From positions 43,604,793 through 43,668,792 of the forward strand of contig JAVGWX010000004.1 in the NCBI GenBank assembly GCA_036924085.1: a DNA stretch of 64,000 bases. The letters are read 5' to 3'. The position numbers were made by a program, and so were the translations under genes. This document shows positions 56,859 through 64,000 of the stretch, piece after piece (positions within the stretch are counted from its first letter, which is position 1; every line of letters starts with the position of its first letter). The DNA is from Ariolimax columbianus (lineage: Eukaryota; Mollusca; Gastropoda; Stylommatophora; Arionidae). Below the pieces are notes generated by a model, which did no database searches, was not told the origin of the DNA, and saw nothing but the letters and a program-made list of their open reading frames with translations.

Positions 56859-58466
56859 GAGGTAGCTTTAAAAAAATCACTGAATTATTATTTACACTAC
56901 ATTTTCTTCAAAATAGTTCTATTCCACAAATACACACGTCTGCCAATGTCCATACAGCTGTTGGAATCATTCTTGGAACCTATTCTTTGACACCTCTCTC
57001 AGCTGCTTTATCACATTTGTGATAACATCCTCAACATCCTTGATTCGTTGCCCTTTCAGTATCAGTTTTAGGGATGAAAAAACAAATCAGCTGGTGTCAA
57101 GTTAGGAGAATATGAAGGATGTTTCAGGGCCGTCACATTGTGCACTTTTATGAACTGCTTCACCAGTAGGAGTCGATGTGCTGGCACATTGTTATATAAC
57201 AGAATTCAACTCCCTATTCTCCATTGTTTTGGCTATTTCCTCTTAGGCAACAAAGGATATCAATGTATATTTCCTTGTTATCCATTTGGCCTTCAAGAAT
57301 GAATTCATGTTAGGAGTCAAGATGCTGAGCAGGGCATGAGCTGCAGTGGTCAGCGACTCATAGCTGACTGCTAGCGTCAGGGCCAGCGAACCATAGCTGC
57401 CAAGACCCTTCTACACCTCTACACGGTGATCCTGGATAACAGGCTGCAGCAGGGCAGACTGACTAAAGAGAAGGGATCGAAGAGGGAATGCTAGCCCGGC
57501 ACTCAAAAAATGCTTGCTGAAGTCGGATTTGTTGGACTGAAAGGTGCAAATATCACAGCCAAGCTGTAAACTATGATGCAATGCATTCCGTTCTCTGGAC
57601 TACATTCTGCTACCTAAGCCCTTTCAGGGTTTGGTAGTAGGAGATTGAGAACGAACGAAGAAGAAGAAGAAGAATTCATGTAAGACAAAACTCGGTTAAT
57701 AAAAATAAAAGCACAATATAACTTTTCCTTTGCTATTATCCAATAAAAATTGTTGCACAGGGTGATGATGGTGATTTCCATTCAGGAGAATGACATTTTG
57801 TCTGAGGATCATACAACAGCACCTTGTTTCCTGTTATTATATTGTTCAGGCAATTTATATCTTGTTTAACCATAGTAGTTAAATCTCCTGCCAGTGTCAA
57901 TCTCATTTCATTCTGTTCAGGAGATAACATTTTGGGAACCCTGTGCTGACAAAGAGAATGTGGAGAATGCTGTGGTAACTTCCAACTGATATTACAACTT
58001 TTGGAGACTATTATCTCTCACCAATTCTTTTGTCAACACGAACAATATTCTAAACATGCTCAATGTTTTCATTGTTTATCAAGCTAGGTGGTGACATACT
58101 GCGTAGATCATCATCGACGATAACATTGTTTTCAAGAAAACCCTTGTGCCAATCAAATACTTGCAATTTTGTTGTCATGGTATCAACTTATGCTTTATTG
58201 AGCAAGGTTACTGTCTCTGAGTGTGAGTTCTCAAGCAAAACACAAAATGTTACATGTGCTTGTTGTTCAATGAAGAGCATTTTCAACTCTTGCGTATTCA
58301 AAACAAACAAACTTCTGAAACTTATGTTTGAGATTACATGTGAAGGAAACATCTGCCATGTCGTTTCATCAAGATCATTACCAACTTTTAAGATTATAAT
58401 CTTCATGACATAATCACTGATTCAAACAAACGTCAACCGTTCTCTGAACTTTTTTGTAGCTACCTC
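56859..58466 (-). mobile_element. Mariner-type DNA transposon, decayed, split by SINE-like R1
   Basis: The minus strand holds pieces of a whole transposase in order. IEQQAHVTFCVLLENSHSET and the helix-turn-helix region (LQVFDWHKGF) lie near 58150-58290. INCLNNIITGNKVLLYDPQT (usual TGDE changed to TGNK) lies near 57820. A decayed PYSPNLTPADLFF region and a C-terminal FQQLYGHWQTCV lie near 56930-57110. The ends carry a short terminal inverted repeat: GAGGTAGCT at 56859-56867 and AGCTACCTC at 58458-58466, with partly matching flanks. Stops and the lost catalytic Asp show it is dead. Confidence 0.85.
57311..57671 (+). mobile_element. SINE-like family R, copy R1, with perfect TSD
   Basis: A full copy: GTCAAGATGCTGAGCAGGG, GTCAGGGCCAGCGAACC, GGTGATCCTGGATAACAGG, the core GCTGAAGTCGGATTTGTTGG with AAAGGTGCAAATATC, and tail GAACGAACGAAGAAGAAGAA. 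Identical duplications GAATTCATGT lie at 57301-57310 and 57672-57681. It sits in the mariner transposase, so it is younger than that element. Confidence 0.95.
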
Positions 58467-58489
58467 GTGTGTACCTAAATATACTGTAC

Positions 58490-58565
58490 ATTTACATATA
58501 CATATATATATACATATACATACATTAAACAAAAATTAAAATTAAAAAAAAAAGTATTAAAAAAT
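58490..58565. repeat. CATA/TATA-rich simple sequence
   Basis: ATACATATATATATACATAT-type simple repeats followed by an A-rich stretch at 58540-58565, which is the tail of SINE copy S2a. Confidence 0.8.
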
Positions 58566-58800
58566 TTAAGCGAGGGCTCGACTTCATTGCCTCGGGTTTT
58601 CCCCATTAAACTCGGTCTCTCTTGGCAGATGGGTACCCCATCTGTCGAGAGCATCACACAAAGCACGAACTCTGTAGCTCCAGGGATCTCCGGAAAAAAT
58701 TGACATCATGGACCGACAGTCGCAGTTCGAATTCGAACCCCGACCGTCTGAACACGAGGCAAACGGCTTGACCACTTCGCCACAGAGACCCCCACATATG
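58566..58800 (-). mobile_element. tRNA-derived SINE, second family (copy S2a)
   Basis: The reverse complement opens with CTGTGGCGAAGTGGTCAAGC (A box TGGCGAAGTGG) and a B box GGGGTTCGAATTCG, 40 to 50 bases apart. The body then has GGAGCTACAGAGTTCGTGC and GATGCTCTCGACAGATGGGG, and the tail is A-rich. A related copy without the head is at 9133-9300. Confidence 0.9.
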
Positions 58801-58842
58801 CATATATATGCATACATATGCATATACATACATACATACATA

Positions 58843-58880
<38 letters not shown>

Positions 58881-58960
58881 CATACATACATATACATACA
58901 TACATACATACATACGTATACACACACATACAAATACGTAGTACATATTATACATACATA
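58801..58960. repeat. Compound CATA/TA microsatellite
   Basis: CATACATATGCATATACATA-type runs with a pure TA block at about 58843-58872. Tyr/Ile/Met/Cys-rich reading frames here are artefacts. Confidence 0.95.
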
Positions 58961-59177
58961 TTTACACACAGTGCTTTTTTCTGGGTAACTGAGTTTCCCT
59001 TGTACTTTTTAAATTCTTCATGATATTGAAGCTAAATAACTGTGTTAAAATACACGCCCTTTTTTCTAAACAACAAAGAACACACAGCAGCTTTGACTAA
59101 GTATGAAATGTTTGTTTTACAACTGCAACACACTGCACTGATTTGGAATTCAGCCATGTCCACTTTGACAGACTCTG

Positions 59178-59236
<59 letters not shown>
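59178..59236. repeat. (TA)n microsatellite
   Basis: A perfect TA run of nearly 60 bases. Confidence 0.97.
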
Positions 59237-59240
<4 letters not shown>

Positions 59241-61030
59241 AACATAAAGTCAAGTTCTGTAAATTAAAACATATATGGATGTATATGCAAATATTTAATG
59301 CAATAGAATATAAGTTACTATTTAAAATCTAATATAACAATATAAATATTAAAAGTATGGTTCATGAAAATGTCCTTTTTTTTTTTTTAAATTAAGAGAT
59401 TATTAATATAAATTATAATTTTCCTATAGTAAATACAAGTATAACAAGTACACATTTTAAACACATAAATTTGTGACACATATATCAAGTGATAGAAAAT
59501 GAATGAGCCCTAATCTGCATACTTGTATTATTCTGTTTCATGAAAGATGTGTCCAAAAAATGTAAAAAACAGAAGTAGATACAAAATATACTTTTTGCAA
59601 TATCTGCCCTTGAGCTAGATTAAATATTGTTTATTTAAGCTAACAAGCAATGCCATTTTTTATAATCACAATAATACTAATTTTATCGACTAAAGAATCA
59701 CTAAACATTAAAATTCAGTAAAAAATTTTCCCCCTTTTTCCTCTCAATGAACTGCATACATTTAATATACTAAAGAAATTTATAAAACAAATGATATATG
59801 TCATATGTCAACATCTTCAAATTTACAGAGAATATTAGATCAGCATTGTGCAAATTATGTACAAATATTAATATTCAAGTATATCTCTTCTGGAAACTGT
59901 ATATGTGAGACAAATGGTACATAGACAGAGAACAGTATACCTGCAAAAAAAAAAAAAGGTGTTTCGTGACAAATTGATCAACAAATCAATTATAGTACAC
60001 ACACAACAGCAGCCTTGCTCCAATAAAAAGTACATAACATCAACAAAGCGCACTTATTGTTTTGCTATTTAAATACAACAAAACATGTCATTGACTAAAC
60101 CAGCTGGAGCAATTGACTACGGCTTGTCCACATAATGCCAGTAGTATGTTCTGCTAGCATGCTCCTCTAGGAAAAACTGAGTAAGCCAGCATTAGAAATC
60201 TTAAAACAAGTGTGGCAAAAAATAAATCAAAGAAAATATAAACATGTCCAAAGTGAATCTACAATAAAAATGGGCTTCCATCTATGTGTGTCAGGAAAAA
60301 TTAAAGAAAGAAAGTGTTTGAAAAAAGTGCACATGGATAAAGCATAGCGGCTGTGCTTTATATAACCAACAACAAAAAAAAGAAAATAACAAATTAAAGT
60401 AGCAATATTAAAGCCAACAAATATTCTAAGTAAAAAAGCCAATAGATAAAGAAATGTTACTATTTATTTTTACCCCAAAGATCTTGTAATATTATCTCAT
60501 ATCTTCTTCTCTATCTTCATATCTTACTATCGCCCCCAATCTTTCCAGGGTCTCTTTTCATATTATGGCAACTTAATGAAGAGCGACTGGTCAAATGGGT
60601 TTGATTCAGGTAAGGTACAGGTTTTTTTTTTCTATTAAGAAAGGGGTTAATTAAATACCTAGCTGGCAGACTGCAGGGGTAAGCTGCATTTATTCCTCAA
60701 CCTTATGTCCTTCGGTCTAACCTTTAAAATTGCTCCATAAAAATAGTAAATTTGCGGATTTAAATGATTTTTTATTTTTTGTAATTTATTGTCAAAGATT
60801 CAAATGAATAAAGCAGTATTTGTTCTACATACCACTCAAAGACACAATTCCATTGCTAGAATAACATTTGCTAGTATGTTGGTTTCCTTTCTAGAAGCCT
60901 GCTTTAACTTGTGTGACTGTTGTTTATATATATCTGAAGGTATCTTAATAGCATTCCATGCCCGTCTTTGTTCTGGGCACCGCTTGCAAGAGGGCAAGAG
61001 GCAGACACAGTAACACACGTTGAAAAGGGT
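59237..61030. other. Intron segment, no gene seen
   Basis: AT-rich intronic DNA between linker exons 1 and 2 of the minus-strand gene. Short frames such as the one at 60789-61013 have no recognisable motif and no supporting context. Confidence 0.4.
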
Positions 61031-61039
61031 GCTTGACTC

Positions 61040-61395
61040 AAATATGTAGTACACAGGGAGGTCGTGGACTGAGTTGGAATGGATAGAAAATGATTGGAAA
61101 TTTTGAGAGTATTTATTAATGCTTATGCTCCTTTTGGTACCCCAGAGACAAGAAACGACCATGGGGACGACCACCAGCACGTTGGTCTAACTCCCTTGCA
61201 TCCCACAACAACATTCACGACACCACAAAGGGGCGACTCATTATCAAATGATTCATTGTGACCCAAGACAGAAACCGTTGGAAGAGAAATTGGGACCTGC
61301 AACGGTGTAACCTCAGTTTAAGAACGGGTTGTCCAGTAATCATGTATGCTCCTTTGGGGGTATGAGGCTATTGATTGATTGATTGATAATTCAAA
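61040..61395 (+). mobile_element. LINE 3' end with ATTG-repeat tail
   Basis: The plus strand reads RDKKRPWGRPPARWSNSLA, IHDTTKGRLI, then TQDRNRWKRNWDLQRCN. This is a well-preserved C-terminus of the RPxGRPPxRW type. After a short untranslated part it ends TATTGATTGATTGATTGATA. Same broad family as 3700-4120. Confidence 0.8.
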
Positions 61396-63031
61396 TGCCT
61401 TCTCCTTATGTCAAAACCTGATACAATTGATATAAACCTTGAACAAAATAAAACAAATCATAATCACAAAGAAAGCAACACACTTAAACAATATCATTGA
61501 ATTTGTAAAAGCAAGTTACATGATAATAACTCTGTTAGCTGAACATGCTGCTTAGTTTTATAGTGAAGCCAATGACACTTAAATCTGATATGTTACATTT
61601 TCATGCAGTGTATCACAAACACTAATTTTTGTTTAATTATATGATATGTTACATTTTTGTGAAACGTTTCATCTATTACACTTTGAAGAAATGAAAAAAG
61701 GTGAAAATCATTTAAAAATATTTAAATATTAATATACTCGTATTGTATACTTCCACGTGTGGCTGCCAGTGTCCGACACAGGGAAAGGAAGAATAGGACC
61801 TCTATACCCAAACACCCATGTCATAAAAGACATCTAAATAGGGTTGTGCATGCAGCCGGCAACCTCAGCATGTTAAACAGAGTACCACAGAAACCACCAT
61901 TATATGAGAACATTAATACTTTGGTACATGTTTGCAGAAAGGAAACAATCTGTAGAGATGACCCCATGCTAATTATATATTCAAAAAATTGTGAGACTAT
62001 TGTATTCATATCTATTGATGGAGAAAACAATTTATGATTAAAGTATTCATTGCTCTTTGAGGCAATTTTTATAGTTGAGGAATAAATTGTTATTTTATCC
62101 CTGACAAGAAAAATAACAAGGACTTAGAAGGATGCAAGTACATGCCTCCTAATTAAACGACCCGTATCCTAATTGTTTGGTCTTACATTCGTCTTTGAGA
62201 GGAAACAAATTAGTTTCTAAACCATTCTCCCGGATTTCAGACATAATTCTGATAATGAAACTTCTTCTTCATAAAAACAGCATCTTTTAGATGAAACTTT
62301 TCCAATGTTTGAGATTATATGAATAGCATATGATTGGTTTATTGGCTGAATATCAAAAACAGGATAACTGACATTCATACCATACATGTCAACTTCAGCC
62401 AATGAAAATATGTATGCTGACCTACCAAAACCCATGAAAAGAAAACACTACAAGACAAAATGCAGTCCTGTAAATTAAATTATGGGAATGGGGGATTTTG
62501 TGAAAAAATGGACAGAAATGTACAGATCTGATCAACTAGCTATTAAACATATATATTTAATAAAATAGTGATTAGCAGTGGAAATCTTGAACTTGTCACT
62601 GACGCAAGTTATAAAACTGCAGGCCATCTATTTTCAATAGTAGAGTGACTGGCAGAACTACTTTCAATCACTGTAAGAAATAGATTAACAAACATCTAGA
62701 ATTAATTTGATTGTTTTAGGAGACCGCAATGGATACATTTTCGTTTTTAAAAAGTGACATCAAGACACAGAGGATATTTAAAAAATGGTCTATGTTTAAA
62801 TTTTGAAGAATAAAAACAAAATAATTATAAAACTCTTTAGGGTGTAAAACCTTCACAATATGGTGTATGACACCACATTGAAAAAGTGCACACACAAAAA
62901 TCCAGCACAAATTGTAAGTTGACATGTATGTTTTTAAAATAAAAAAAATAAACAAAACTAAGTGAAAACAACCTATATAACTACAGTGACAAAGCTATGA
63001 GCCTTGAACAGTCAAATATTGTTGTGTAAAC

Positions 63032-63130
63032 CTTATCATCGCCCGCAGCGATACCAAGATCTTTTCCATCACGATCATATTCAGCTCGAGACTCTCTGCG
63101 TGAGCCATCTTTTTTACCAGCACGTTGCTG
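63032..63130 (-). CDS. Giant muscle-type protein, exon 1 in window: charged linker
   Basis: The minus-strand exon follows the acceptor CTCACTAACCCAG (from 63131) and ends at donor AAG|GTTTAC (63031/63032). It encodes 33 residues, phase 0 at both ends: KKDGSRRESRAEYDRDGKDL is its centre. It holds one Arg-Arg-x-Ser site (RRES). The acceptor is a tandem CAGCAG, so the first Gln may be optional. The phase and composition fit a linker just before the exon at 56464-56655, but another exon could lie between them. The GTTTAC donor is weak. Confidence 0.65.
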
Positions 63131-63344
63131 CTGGGTTAGTGAGAAGATATATGCCAACATGAAAGGATTTAGTAACATAAGTAGAGCTTTAAAGACATAA
63201 TATTTTAATCGAGAAATAAATTGAGTACTGTTTCAAGTAAAGTAGTCAATTTTAAGTTGCTATTGATTGATTTGTGTATTCCTATAATTATTAGTCTTTT
63301 TTAAACTATCACAACTCATCATATATTGATATTAATATCTCTTA

Positions 63345-63490
63345 TCTTCTTCTTCTTCTTTGTTCATTCTCAATTTCCCGCTACCAAGCTGTGAAAAAGG
63401 CTTTACAAGAAGGAGGATGTTGTCCGGAGAATGGAATGCGTTGTGGCATAGTTTACATCTTGTCTGCGATATTTGCACCTCTAATAACAA
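63345..63490 (-). mobile_element. SINE-like family R, 3' end (copy R5)
   Basis: Minus orientation: a CTTCTTCTTCTTTGTTC tail, then TTCTCAATTTCCCGCTACC, CCGGAGAATGGAATGCG and GCGATATTTGCACCT, which are the complement of the R1/R2 3' end (GAGATTGAGAACGAACG, GCATTCCGTTCTCTGG, GGTGCAAATATC). Only about 145 bases remain. Confidence 0.75.
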
Positions 63491-63814
63491 TCTTCACTCC
63501 AGCTAAGAAAAAATTATCACTGCCTGTAACAAGGAGTTCCCTTTCTGGATCTCAGAGCCTTATTTATTGGGAGTAAAGAATATACCTACTGCACTGGTTA
63601 ATGAATGTCGTAAATGGCAATATAGATGGATTGTGCATGAAAGTCGTAACTTCATTGTATTTTTTGTTAATGGTGCCTTAACTCGCATTACCAAAACACA
63701 TAAGTGAGTTGATGCTGGCTTTCTTTAATTAGAAACTGTGGTGATGGCAGTATGTTCCTTTTAGACCAAAAAGAAGAAAAAAAACGAGGCTGACAAAAAA
63801 AAGCAAAAATTAAT

Positions 63815-64000
63815 TAGTTCAGTTGCAATGCAATCTCCACGGCGAAGGTCGGCTGCAATGGATCTCCAATATCCTCTGTCTCATACCTTGATAGCATAAT
63901 CTTTCACATTTTTCCATGTCTATCTTAAGATGTTTACCTCCAGAAATAGTGTTGATTACCTTTGGTACATCTGACCTTCACCTTTCCTTTCAGTATTGTT
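63815..64000. repeat. Dispersed repeat, cut by window end
   Basis: GGTCGGCTGCAATGGATCTC, TCATACCTTGATAGC and CCTTTCAGTATTGTT correspond to 12595-12755. It runs off the right edge. Probably part of a LINE in minus orientation; no protein is readable. Confidence 0.5.

Noticed and set aside
58584..59332. Tyr/Ile/Met/Cys-rich ORFs resembling membrane peptides
   Set aside because: They are translations of CATA/TA microsatellites and of the S2a SINE.
60789..61180. Short ORFs of 74 and 114 codons on opposite strands
   Set aside because: They overlap antisense to each other, have no motif, and partly run into a LINE 3' end.
62217..62435. 72-codon minus-strand ORF as another exon of the Ig gene
   Set aside because: It has no Ig or linker features and no convincing splice sites at its ends.

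Overview
This is a eukaryotic, AT-rich, intron- and retroelement-dense window. It is most likely from a mollusc, or at least a lophotrochozoan. The reasons are muscle-type I-set immunoglobulin (Ig) exons separated by multi-kilobase introns, a linker exon that resembles the phosphorylated linkers of molluscan twitchin, and several lineages of non-LTR retrotransposons and tRNA-derived SINEs. I cannot name the class or species. No prokaryotic genes, rRNA genes, real tRNA genes or CRISPR arrays are visible.

Gene 1 is on the minus strand and spans the whole window, with both ends outside it. I find nine exons: 63032-63130, 56464-56655, 50468-50571, 46499-46662, 43045-43184, 12012-12150, 10110-10231, 5719-5863 and 3261-3405. 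Every splice junction keeps frame. Translated in order they give a charged and Arg-Arg-x-Ser-rich linker (97 residues), then three complete I-set Ig domains and the first half of a fourth. This is the architecture of a giant muscle protein of the titin/twitchin superfamily. Each Ig domain is split over two exons, with the break just after the core Trp.

Gene 2 is on the plus strand, nested inside the 30.9-kb intron between exons 43045-43184 and 12012-12150 of gene 1. It has three coding exons (34113-34340, 37549-37698, 39348-41195) and would encode about 741 residues. The protein reads as six or seven consecutive ubiquitin-like beta-grasp repeats plus a basic tail, with no Gly-Gly processing site. 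I know of no named family with this architecture. It is the best candidate for an undescribed gene here.

Most of the rest is repeats. At least eight families of decayed non-LTR retrotransposon are present, some nested in one another, with reverse transcriptase, endonuclease, RNase H or C-terminal zinc-finger remnants. One mariner-type DNA transposon carries a SINE-like insertion. Several copies of two SINE-like families have intact target-site duplications and share a core. Tandem arrays include a 35-bp array with a 140-bp higher-order period (14.4-15.6 kb), a 30-bp array open in frames on both strands (35.9-36.8 kb), a 68-bp array (34.8-35.1 kb) and several microsatellites.

The long stretches not listed (for example 18.1-19.2, 21.1-22.5, 59.3-61.0 and 62.1-63.0 kb) are intronic AT-rich DNA in which I see no supportable gene.
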